Assembly: GCA_000727475.1 (NCBI GenBank)
Contig: KL647303.1
Span: forward strand, 1,179,449 to 1,243,448
Reading direction: 5' to 3'
Length of the DNA: 64,000 nt
From: Sarcocystis neurona
Lineage: Eukaryota; Apicomplexa; Conoidasida; Eucoccidiorida; Sarcocystidae
Shown in pieces: positions 35,105-45,262 of this stretch. The notes below the pieces were generated by a model that worked only from the letters and a program-made list of their open reading frames with translations, did no database searches and had not been told where the DNA came from. Made by a program: the position numbers and the translations under genes. Position 1 is the stretch's first letter; every line of letters begins with the position of its first letter.

Positions 35105-35509
35105 TACAAGTATTCTCTGGAGCCTAATTTTGAAGCTGCTGGACGTTATGGTGTGCGAGGAAGTGCTCCAGCGCCTTTGAATCCTTCACCTGCATGCAGC
35201 AGCAGTGGAAGCAGCAGCAGCAGACGCAGCGCCACAGCAGAAAAGTGGTCGCAGCGGCAGAGACAGCGGCAGACGCATTCGCAGAAACAGCAGCAGACAC
35301 AGCAGCAGAGCATCACGAGCAGCAGCAGCCGGCATAGACACAGCAACAGCTACACGAACAGCACGAGCAGCAGACCGCGTGGAGCAGCAGCAGAGCCGCA
35401 GCAACAACAGCAGCAAGATAGCAGCGACAACGTACAACGGCACGAATGCTGCAGCTCGAGCAGCAGCAGTGCAGCATCAGTTCCTATGTGCTGCACTGCA
35501 GTTACGTGA
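35105..35509 (+). CDS. Candidate low-complexity exon (Ser/Gln-rich)
   Basis: Reads YSLEPNFEAAGRYGVRGSAP and PLNPSPA before running into CAG-coded Ser/Arg/Gln repeats and a stop at 35507. The leading 25 residues look like real protein and the DNA is CAG in sense, the exon orientation in this window. A second frame over 35115-35170 (SLILKLLDVMVCEEVLQRL) is also protein-like. No family is recognised. Confidence 0.28.
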   Translation, partial: YKYSLEPNFEAAGRYGVRGSAPAPLNPSPACSSSGSSSSRRSATAEKWSQRQRQRQTHSQKQQQTQQQSITSSSSRHRHSNSYTNSTSSRPRGAAAEPQQQQQQDSSDNVQRHECCSSSSSSAASVPMCCTAVT

Positions 35510-36529
35510 AACGTCGAAAATAGAGAGCACTGCGCCAGCGCAGCCGTAGCAGCAGTGATACCAACAGCAGCTGAAGCAGGGGCAGCAGCAGCACCCCGCA
35601 GCATCAGCCGGCCCCCAGCAGGAGGTGCAGCGACACCAAAACAGAGCAGCAGTCCTACAGCACCGACAGCAGCAGCCCCGCAGCAGAATACGCAGCACTA
35701 ATGCAGCACGGAGAGCAACACCAGCAGCAGCTGTAGAAGTGCAGCAGCAACAGCAGCAGGAGCCGCAACCCAGTCCCACTCGCACCATATCACGTGCAAC
35801 AACAGTACACCGGTAGCAGCAGCAGCGGAACAGATGCAACACCAGCAGCATGTAGACGGCAGCAGCAGCAAGACGGCAGCAGCAGTAGCACTCTTCAGAA
35901 CTAGGAGGACGAGCGCGGCAGCAGTAGCGCAGCTGTAGCATTTGTCTCAGCATCAGCAGCAGTACCGTAGCTGTACGGCCAGCGCCACAGGATAAACAGC
36001 AGCCCTGAAAAAGCCTTGCGAGTTCAAGCGCAGCAACCACCGTAGCAGGGGGGGCGGTCGCAGCACTACAGCAGCAACCCTGGCAGCTGCACACGGCGGC
36101 AGCAGCAGCATGATACAACGTGCAGTGCACTTTGGAGTCGCCATACCGTCCCCGATACAGCTGTGACAGCGGCCCGCGGCAACACGTCAAAATGCAGCAA
36201 CAGCAGCAGCACCAGCGGAACACTCACAACAGCTGCTGCAACACGAAAGACGTGCAACAAGAGCAGCAGACAAACTACAACCGTATGCCTCTCTATAACT
36301 CACACAGTGTCCACTGCCCACCAGGGGCTGTACAGGCCACTGCGTGGTGGTTCTCCTTCCTTTCCTCGCCGGGTTGTAGGGCAGCAGCAACAGCAGCCAC
36401 AGTAAGAGACGTGCAGGCATCCGTCCACACAGACGCTTTCACTTTATTCCCTAAACAAAAATACCACTACATCCGCGTCCCCGCCATATATCTCGTAGAC
36501 ACGCGTGACGTATGTACGTTTATCCGTCT
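35510..36529. other. CAG-rich region, no supported gene
   Basis: CAG tracts on the plus strand with scattered stops at 35545-36270, then ordinary sequence to the stop of the minus-strand TPR gene. A plus-strand frame at 36284-36420 (MPLYNSHSVHCPPGAVQATA) is open but unsupported. Confidence 0.4.
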
Positions 36530-36847
36530 TTATATGGCGATACACCCTATATATGAATATACGCGTACATATGTGAATAAATGTATGGACAAGTGTGCTT
36601 CTTTGCAGTCTGCTACCGCTGCTTGTTCGTCTCCTACTTCATGCAGTTTGACTCCTCGGTGCTGCTGCTGCTTCTTGCTCTTCTTTTTCTGTTGAAGCAT
36701 TTCCTCGCGGAAGCTGCTGCTGCCGGGAAGTGTTCTTACAAGAACATGGAAGACGGGGACTGTAGCAATTCGGCGTGCGGCCAGCAGCAGGCGCTTGAGT
36801 GACCAATCCGCAGGCACCTGGAGCAGCACATCTCCGGGTAAGCCGCA
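36530..36847 (-). CDS. TTC4: TTC4 homolog, exon 5 (C-terminus)
   Basis: The acceptor CTGCTGCTGTTTCTGCGCAG sits at the end of a 250-base CTG tract. Phase 0 reading gives [40 protein letters not shown] and [11 protein letters not shown], aligning without gaps to the end of human TTC4 (VPAKSTLLQVLQHQR..LVCVGSSPF). The remaining 50 residues to the stop at 36530 are unconserved. Confidence 0.82.
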   Translation of the reverse strand, partial: CGLPGDVLLQVPADWSLKRLLLAARRIATVPVFHVLVRTLPGSSSFREEMLQQKKKSKKQQQHRGVKLHEVGDEQAAVADCKEAHLSIHLFTYVRVYSYIGCIAI

Positions 36848-39800
36848 CTGCGCAGAAACAGCAGCAGGAAGTGCGGCAGCAGCAGGAATGACAACAGGAA
36901 GAAGCGCAGCAGCGGGCGCAACAGGCGCAACAGCGGCAGCAACACCAGTAGGAAGACGCAGAAGGGCAGCAGCAGCAGCAACACCACAGCATGAAGAAGA
37001 AGAGCAACAACAGGAGCAGCTGCAGTGCAGGAAGGAAGGAGAGAAAAAGGGGAAATGTCGATTCTCCTGGCCACGCAGTGCCGCAGATTAAAGACAGAGA
37101 CAGAATTGGTGTATGCACACAGGTGTGCGGCGACGGAACAGACCAAATGCGGGGGGGCCAGCAACAGGAGGCAGAGACGTGCTACTGCTGCTGCTGCTGC
37201 ACGCGTTGGGAGGCTGCCCGCACCCCAGATGCATGCATCCATATAGATACGCATATATCTACGTAAATGTAAAATATATGTACACACATACCTAGATATA
37301 GATTATATATCTATGTAAATGTGAAGTATACGTATACGTATATATATGTATACGTAGATGTATATGTGCGCCTACGATCATATTCATATAACTGTATGCG
37401 TATCAATATCAACATACATATATATATATACGTACATACGTGTGTATATATCTAACTAAAGGTGTACGTACGAGTGTATGTATGTATACGTATGTACAGA
37501 ATCACAGCATAGCAAGACGGTGGCCAGCTTTTTGTCTGTGTGAGCAGTAGACAGGCAGACATATGACCAGCAGCAGTGCAGCAAGAAGTCGCGGAGAGCG
37601 ACACAGAGACGGAAATTTGCCAGTACGAGTTGCCCGCCGCTTGACGCGCCGGAAGTGACTTCGTGAGAAGGCAGACTTCCTACGGAACGGCCGAGTGACT
37701 CACAATTACTCACGCATCGCTGCGCGCAGGAAAGTGCTGCCCCTCTCCTTAGATATGTGCAGGCGCATGCACTTGTACTTGCCGTGCGCGTGTCTACTAC
37801 CCACACACGCGTGCGTGTCTACATGTGTCTAGGTAGACACCGGGGTCTGTCTCAAACGAAGAACCGGCTACACAACGCGTGTCTACACGTTTACACATTA
37901 CAACGTGTAGTAATGGCGGAAAAAAATACGTATCTGTAGACACGTGTTGTACAGACTCGTGCTACAGCCTCTGCAGCACGCCTACCTCACAGACGCGCAC
38001 CTACACACACACAGATGCATGCAGACGTGTGTACTACGTATGTGTAAATTCCGCCGGTATCCACGCAGAGTCTACACATATATACGTAATGCCCTGTGGC
38101 TGCTGCGGCGCAAGGCGGCATGTCAGACTACCTATATACGCACATACACACACACATGCATACACATGCAGATATACATACGTACATGGATGTAAATCTG
38201 CGTGGATTGACAGGTGTACTGGATGCGTGTAAAAGAGTAAAAACGAAGGAAGCACAGCCCGCGGCAACACTCTCGGTGAGATACCAGCGCTCGCATGTAT
38301 GTAGACACACAATCTGAACAGGCAGGCGGACACACGTGTAGGCTTCTACACGTGCACATACTACTACATATATATATATATAGTAACACTCTGATGTGTA
38401 TGCGTAGCTACAACTGCACACACTTATAGGCTTCTACATGTACACACACTCGTACGTATATATATATGTATATATATGTGTGTGTGCAGAGCTATAGCTA
38501 TACTCGTATACGCTTCTACAGGTACGCGTACTATTTTCATATATACATATATATATATATACGTATGGACAGTTTGATACGTGCGTGTAGCTATAGCTAC
38601 GCAAATGTATAGGTTTCTGCATGCACGTATACTCGTATATATATGTATGTACATATGTGTTCATAGCTTTAGCTACACACGCAGATGCTTCTCCATGTAT
38701 GCGCATACATATATATATATATATACACTTATGGACACTTTGATTCGTACGCTTAGGGGGAGGTAGACGTAGTGGAGTACTGCCCAGCAAGAAGAAAACG
38801 CTCACGTCGTAGAAGAGGCACAGGCGGTCGACGACGTATTTATTCTCTTTATCCCAGGCCGCAAACGGAATGCATGCGCTGCTGTTGCTGCTGTTGCTGT
38901 TGTTGCTGTGAGAGGGGGTGGCGCCTGCGGCGGAAGAGGGAAACATGTGTAAAAGATAGAAGCGAAGGCTGCATCGCTCGTCAAAGTCTGTAATAGTTTC
39001 CGTGATCCCGGGTTCATCAAAAAGCAGCAGCACAGTGAAAAAGCAGCAGAGTTCTTTTCCTCTTCCTGCTGCCCTCATGACTTCCTGGCATTCTCCAGCT
39101 GCTGCTACTTCTCCCGCACCCGCCTCCATTTCTCTCTGTTCTATTCTTCTCCCTTCCTTCGCTGCTGGATCTGCTGCATCTCTTGCCGCTTGCTTCTTTG
39201 CTGCTGCCGTCGCCCTCTCCGCACGTTCTCCTCCTCCTTCTCGTCCCAAGCGCCTCCCTGCCGCTGCTGCTGCTGCCGTTGCTGTCGCTGTGGCTGCTGC
39301 TGTTCCTGTTGCTGCTGCTGTTCCTGTTGCTGCTGCTGCTTCCTCTTCTTCTTCTTCAGCAGCAACAGCTTCTACACGCGCGCAGTTCTGCTGCACGAGA
39401 GGACCGAGCGAATACGCCAGGGGCACTATTTTCACGCCTGTACCAACGAACTCGCAGGACGCATGCAAAAAAAACTCATCAAGTCTCCTCTACTTATTCC
39501 ACCACGTGCTTCTTCTAACGGACGGCGTATCTACACCACAATGCAAGGACGTGAAAAACAACGTGTGCAGATATGTGCACTGCATGAATCCATACACGGC
39601 GATACACACGCTGCTGTACACAGGAGTATGCACTTACGCACTCTATGTACATATATATATATATATGTATATGAATAAACATATGCATAAACATATGCAC
39701 ACATAGAGAGACACACATGCACTACATATACATATATATATATATATGTATATATATGTGTATGCACTGTATTCATATATATATATATACGTACCTCCAT

Positions 39801-40242
39801 TGTATTCATGGGTATACATATATATATGTATATGCACTGTACTCACTTATATATACACATGTGTATACATATTTATAAAGGATATATGCATCAGCATACA
39901 CGCATCTGAGTGTACATGTGTATACATATTATTGCAGACGTAAACATAGATACCTGTATGCATGCATCCGTATATATATATATATATATCAACTTGAGTA
40001 CAGGCTTATGGATTTATCTATATTTGTGGACGCTACGAACAGAGAAATGTACAGCTGTGTTGAACTGCGACTACCCTTCCAGACATGCGTATAAACTCGG
40101 CGTATACGAGCAGTGCTGCTACACGGGTATACAATTGTATATGCATCCCAGTGCATGCGTGCCCCCACACAATCTCTCTCCCAAATGACGCTGCTGCTGC
40201 CCCGTGCCTGCTGTCGCCGCGCGTGTTGTTGCTGCTCGTGCT

Positions 40243-40273
<31 letters not shown>

Positions 40274-41470
40274 TTGCTGTTGCTGCCGTTGCTGTTGCTG
40301 CTGTTGCTGTTGCTGCTGTCGCTGCTGTCTCGTCTTTGCGCAGGAGCATGCACATTCACACGTGAATTTTCCAGCGCCCCCACGCTCACCTACACACGCA
40401 CACACATATTCAAGAGCATGCGGCATGTATGCGTATGCACGTCCTCACATATTATGTAGAGGGGGAATAACGCTATACACATATTCTACGCATCCACGTA
40501 TGTATATATATAGGTGTACTTATTCACACGCGTGTACATATGTCCGCACGCGTGAACACACAAGCATACTCACACACAAGCAACCAGCAGAAACCGAAGA
40601 AATGTACCTATACAAGTCTCTCCCTCTCCCTATATATACGCATGCATATACATATATATATATATGTATATACATATACGTGTATATATATTTCTGTCTC
40701 TGGCGCTCCCGTTAGACATATGTATGCGTATCTCTCTCTCTCTTTGCGCATGTATGTGCGTGCGTCTACGCAGTCGCCTTTGTACGACTTGAGGCACTTC
40801 GCGTGTAATGCAGGTGACGAACCTCTTGCTGCGAGCACGTCTGCCACCGTGGCCCTTTCGCCCTGCCGCTGCTGCTGTTGCTGCACGCGTTGGTGCTGCT
40901 CTCTTTTTTCGGCAAGCTGCTGCTGCTTGCCGCGTGCCGCCGCGCAAAGTGCCGCCAGCGCTGCGTTGCTGCTGTCCACACGCAGCCCTGCCGCGGCGAA
41001 GTCTGCCGCTTCGCCAAAAAGTTCCAGCCGCAGCGCAGCCTTGGCGGCTCGGTAGTACCTGCAGCACACAAGGCAGGCGACGCGGACGAGAGCAGCAACA
41101 CTGTCCACACAGCAGGAGACCAACGCTACCCGCGCCTAGCAAAGACGCATGGTCTGCATGTACGAAAATGTAGAGCAAGCGACTCATATATCCTGGACAC
41201 ATGCGTTGAAACATGCATGTCCACACTTTCCTACACTTCTGCTTTGCTACCCGTCGCGTCGCTGAGCTCCTCACCCGCACACCGAAGAAGTCTTCTCCGT
41301 ACGCAAGACATGCGATAACGCCACTTTAAAAGTGGTCCCGATTAATACGCACACATATACACAAAGAGACGCATATACAAACACATAGATATACAACATA
41401 GATGGATGCAGACATACGCACATATATACACATATAGAGAGACAATATAGATGCATGCAGACATATGCAC

Positions 41471-41507
<37 letters not shown>

Positions 41508-44500
41508 CATATACGTGGGTATATGTATGTACTCACAAGGTAGATGCACGCAGACACATACATATATATATATGTATTTGTATGTATTCACAAGATAGAT
41601 GCACGCAGACATATATATATATATATATGGAGGAATTGACGGACACGCAAATACGCAGGCGCGTGCTGCAACGTACAGGCGTGAAAGCTGCAGGAGCAGC
41701 CACCCTGACACTGCTCGCGCTCCTCTACGTCGCCACGGAAGAGACTTCAGCACAGCAGCAGATTTATATATATATGTATATACAGAGCCCACATAACAAG
41801 ACATATGTATATAGTCATCGGCACAAAAAAACGTGCCTATTAATTGAGTATTTACATAGACATACACATCAATATAGAAGGAGCAGGAAGAAATGCGCTG
41901 ATTAATACTATATATATATGTTCACACAGAGGGATAGAGGTATATACCCTCAAAGGGAGAAAGGACGCTGCTTATGAATATAGTATATATCCAGTATATA
42001 TATGTACATATGTGAGAGATACAGACATATAGACAGAGTCTTTGAGAGGGAGGAAGAAGTGTGTATATTATCGCTAGATTAAGTAGCCCAATACACATAT
42101 ATATATATATATATATATATCCAGAGGTAGACAGACAGATATCTAAATTTTGAGAGGGAGGACGAAGTGTGTTTATTATCGTTATAGCTTCTAGATATAG
42201 AATGAAATAGGCCAGACCATCGACACACATGTACAGAAACAGAGAAGGAGAGACATAATGAGAGATCTATGTAAATTTCGAGGAAGGAAAAGAAGCAACG
42301 TTTATTTTCGTTAAATTTTAGGGCGACAAAAAAGGCAAGAAAGTCTCACGCTTTGAGGTTTTGGGGATCGAACGCGATGGCTCGGCGACAGTCTTCGCGA
42401 CAGCGCATGTAGTCGCAGAGCAGCAGGTAGCAGTGCGCCCGGTTGGCCAGGAGGACCGCGTTCAACTTCGGGTCTTCGCAGTCTTGCGCCAGCCCCTGAA
42501 AAAAGTAGAGAACGATAGTGGGACGGGGACACACACACACACATACACGTGGAAAGGAGAAAACGAAGAAGAGGGGCAAGGAGAAGGTGGAAAAGCAGAG
42601 AATCGTGAAGACACGCAAGCGACAAAAAGTGAGGACAACGAAGAAGAAGTGGACCACGTGAGTCGTCGTGGACAGAAAGGAGAAGAAGAGGAGAGGAAGA
42701 GATGGACGGAGACGAAGAACTGGCAGCAGCAGCAGCAGGGAAACAGCCACAGCCGCAGCAGCTGCAGAGAGCGCGGCGAGACGCATGCAGCCGCAGCAGC
42801 AGCCGGCAGCAGCAGCGGAGGCCCACACCGCAGCAGGAGAGACGCGGCAGCAGTGGCACCGGGAAAAATGGCGGCAGCGGCAGCAGGCGGGGGCGTCGTG
42901 CACTTCTGCAGCAGCAGAAGCGCGTGGTGGGCACTCGCGCAGAAGCAGCAGCAGCATCGCAGACAGACCCCCTGCGGCAGTACCAGCAGCAGCACCACCG
43001 TTCCACCCCCGCAGCATCACACAGCGGCGTGAACGGCTAATGCAGCAGCAGCGAATACCAGCCGAACGATGCTTCCGTCGCAGCACCCTACAGTGTGAAT
43101 AAATAGACGAATGTACATGTTTAGATGTAGAGATAAATATGGCGAGAAGAAGGAGAGCCTATTCTACATTTATACAAATGGCCACGACGCCATACATACA
43201 TCTACGTTTTGCAAGCACATCCGCCTATATATATGTATACGTGTGCGTGCATTCGTGTAGACGCAAATATGCGTACACACACGTATCTTAGTCTTTATAC
43301 AAGAAGGTGATTATGCCCACATATGTAGAAGTATTATATATATATATGCGTGTATACATCTAGGATACGCAGACGCAGACGCCTACATATATATATATAT
43401 ATATATATACGTGTGGATGTATAGATGGATACGCACATACACGTACATAAATGTATCTTTATACACTCAAGCAGACGTCTACTCTCGTGTATGTTCACGT
43501 ATTACATATATATACATGGGTGTATGTATGTGTATATGTATTTATATATATACATATATTTGTATGCATGGGTAATTCGCTGTGGAGTACCACACAGGCG
43601 AGCGCAGTTATCAACATCTACGTACAAGTGTGTCTACATTTACATGCGCACAAAAGCAGCCCTCTATCTAAATGAATTCCACTCCTACACCTGCCCATAC
43701 ATATGCATATGTATATATATGTATATATATATATATATATATGTATATGTACGTAGGTATACATACATGTATTCTCCGGAGTTGAACAGGAGTAAATTTT
43801 TCAGTTTCAACGGTAGTGGAGAGACACAGAGAGAACTCACGTGTGTGTAGCAGTCGACCGCGTTGCGAAGGGCCTGCTTCGTCCCCGTGCTGCAGTCTGC
43901 TGCTCCCTGCAGCCACGCGTTGCCTGCTGTCCGCATGCGTTGGGCCGTCGTCAGGCGCGTCTCGCCTTCGTAGACGAGCTGCTGGAGGGCGTGCAACTGC
44001 GGGTGCGCTGTCACATCCCGTGGCATTTCGTCCATAAACAGCGGATGCTCCACATTCTCGTACTTCTTTTTAAGCTGCTGCAAATATTCTGCGGTCACGC
44101 TCCAGTCCTCTTCCTCCTCTTCTGCTCTGCTCTCTTCGCTTCCCTTTCCTCCTTCTGCTCTCTCCGTTGCTGCTGCTCTCTCTCTTGCTGCTGCTCTGTC
44201 TGCTGCTGCTGCTCGGTCTGTTGCTGCTGCTCTGCCTGCTGCTGCTGCTGCTCGGTCTGTTGCTGCTGCTCCGTCTGTTGCTGCTGGTCGGTCTGTTGTT
44301 GCTGGTCGGTCTGTTGCTGCTGCCCCGTCTGCCCCTACTGCCCCGTCTGCTGCTGCTGCCCCGTCTGCCCCTACTGCCCCGTCTGCTGCTGCTGCCCCGT
44401 CTGCTGCAGCTGCTCGGTCTGTTGCTGCTGCCCCGTCTGCTGCTGCTGCTCTTCTTGCTGGTGCTCCTGCTATTTCTGTCCCTGCTCTCTCCGCTCCTAC

Positions 44501-45262
44501 GTTTCCTCCTGCCGCTGTTTCTGCTGCTGCTGTTCCTCCTGCTGTGCGCGCTGCTCCTCCGGCGGCCCCTGCTCCTTCCGCTACTGCTGCTTCCTGTTTT
44601 CTGTTCTGTGCTTCCAAGTCGCTTTGCGAACTACGTTGCGCTTCTGTTGTTGCTGCTCCGTTCAAACAACTGCAATCTTCTCCACGTGTTGCTGCTGCCG
44701 CTGCTCTGGTTCCTCGCTGCTTCTCCCCGTCGGTCGCTGCTGCTGCCGGGTCCTGCTGCAGCGAGGAGACGTGGCCTTCTGCGGCTCCACATCCCCGCGC
44801 GGCTCCTGGTGCTCCTCCTGCAGCTGCTTTTGCTTCTTCTGCGACTTCTTCCGCGACTGCTGCTGCCTGCGCAGCCGTTGCTGCCGTTCCCTCTGAAACT
44901 CCCCCATGGCCTTTCTCTGTTGCTGCTGCTGGTGGAGCCGCGAAAGAGGCGGCTGCTGCGTGCGCCTGCTGTGAGACCATTGTTGTTGCTACAGTTTGCC
45001 GCTGCTTTGGCGCTGCCGTTGCAGTTTCCTGTTGCTCAGCCGCTGCTGCTGCTGTCGCTACACCCCGTGCAGATGCCGCTTCTGTCCGCGCTGCTCCCCC
45101 CCGCTCTCTCCGCAGTGCTGCTCCTACCTCTGCACGTCCGGAGCTGCTAGGCAACGCAGCAGCGTCGTGCAGGCCGTCGTTCATTTCTGCGTAGCTGCTG
45201 CTGCGTCCGTCTGAGTTCTGCTGCGACTGCCGTGTTTCGTCACCATTTGCTGCGCGCGTCAC
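36530..45262 (-). CDS. TTC4: TTC4/Cns1-type TPR co-chaperone of Hsp90 (five exons)
   Basis: Homolog of human TTC4 and yeast Cns1, TPR adaptors that bind the C-terminal tail of Hsp90/Hsp70. Exons (minus strand): 45262-43841, 42495-42350, 41058-40823, 39437-38806 and 36847-36530, all with GT..AG introns. Phases match and the total is 917 codons plus stop, against 387 residues in human. Conserved order: HPLFMDEMP motif in exon 1; TPR repeats spanning exons 1-3 ([40 protein letters not shown]); TTC4 C-terminal domain in exons 4-5 ([58 protein letters not shown]). The Asn and Lys/Arg positions expected of the carboxylate clamp are present. Extra length is Ala/Gln/Glu low-complexity: an N-terminal extension with AAATDR-like repeats and insertions in exons 3 and 4. 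The start Met at 45262 is the first in the frame and is uncertain. The last exon tail after REEML is unconserved. The identification rests on motif recall, not a search. Confidence 0.88.
36848..38805 (-). repeat. TTC4 intron 4: CTG tract and tandem repeats
   Basis: Sense-strand CTG tract at 36850-37090 ending at the exon 5 acceptor; TATA simple sequence at 37255-37470; ordinary sequence at 37500-37790. A degenerate tandem repeat has cores resembling GTATAGGCTTCTACATGCACA at about 38333, 38421, 38503, 38603 and 38678 (plus-strand coordinates). No exon is needed here by phase or alignment. Confidence 0.7.
38806..39437 (-). CDS. TTC4: TTC4 homolog, exon 4 (start of C-terminal domain)
   Basis: It starts [12 protein letters not shown] after the acceptor TTGGTACAG. 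A Glu/Ala/Thr low-complexity insertion of about 150 residues follows, then [33 protein letters not shown], a Ser/Asn insert, and [19 protein letters not shown]. The donor is TACGAC|GTGAGC, phase 0. Confidence 0.85.
40823..41058 (-). CDS. TTC4: TTC4 homolog, exon 3 (third TPR)
   Basis: The acceptor GTGTGCTGCAG precedes [20 protein letters not shown], then AAAGLRVD. A Gln-rich helix and [13 protein letters not shown] follow. The donor AGAG|GTTCGT is weak, but it is the only site giving the correct phase (1) into exon 4. Confidence 0.85.
41948..42320. repeat. Degenerate tandem repeat in TTC4 intron 2
   Basis: Segments resembling CTTTGAGAGGGAGGAAGAAG with a following TGTTTATTATCGTTA recur near 41948 (diverged), 42040, 42148 and 42276, about 92-128 bases apart with TA-rich linkers. 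Confidence 0.65.
42350..42495 (-). CDS. TTC4: TTC4 homolog, exon 2 (TPR core)
   Basis: The acceptor CTACTTTTTTCAG precedes [20 protein letters not shown], then [20 protein letters not shown] and AFDPQNLKA. The donor is AAAGC|GTGAGA, phase 2. It is free of homopolymers and the best conserved part of the gene (human: ADPDLNAVLYTNRAA). Confidence 0.9.
42720..43020 (-). repeat. CTG-sense repeat tract in TTC4 intron 1
   Basis: The plus strand is CAG/GCA-rich here, so in the direction of the TPR gene it is CTG/TGC. It would encode Leu/Cys/Ala and has no conserved content. It lies between exon 1 and exon 2, upstream of a clean TTTTTTCAG acceptor. Confidence 0.75.
43841..45262 (-). CDS. TTC4: TTC4 homolog, exon 1
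   Basis: It encodes a 380-residue Ala/Gln/Glu-rich N-terminal extension, then [34 protein letters not shown] and the first TPR helix pair, ending CYTH at the donor CAC|GTGAGT (phase 0). Repeats near 44160-44450 encode [12 protein letters not shown]-type hexads. Confidence 0.82.

Noticed and set aside
37500..37790. Minus-strand frame in TTC4 intron 4 ([20 protein letters not shown])
   Set aside because: Exons 4 and 5 join in phase 0 and match human TTC4 without a gap, so no further exon is needed.
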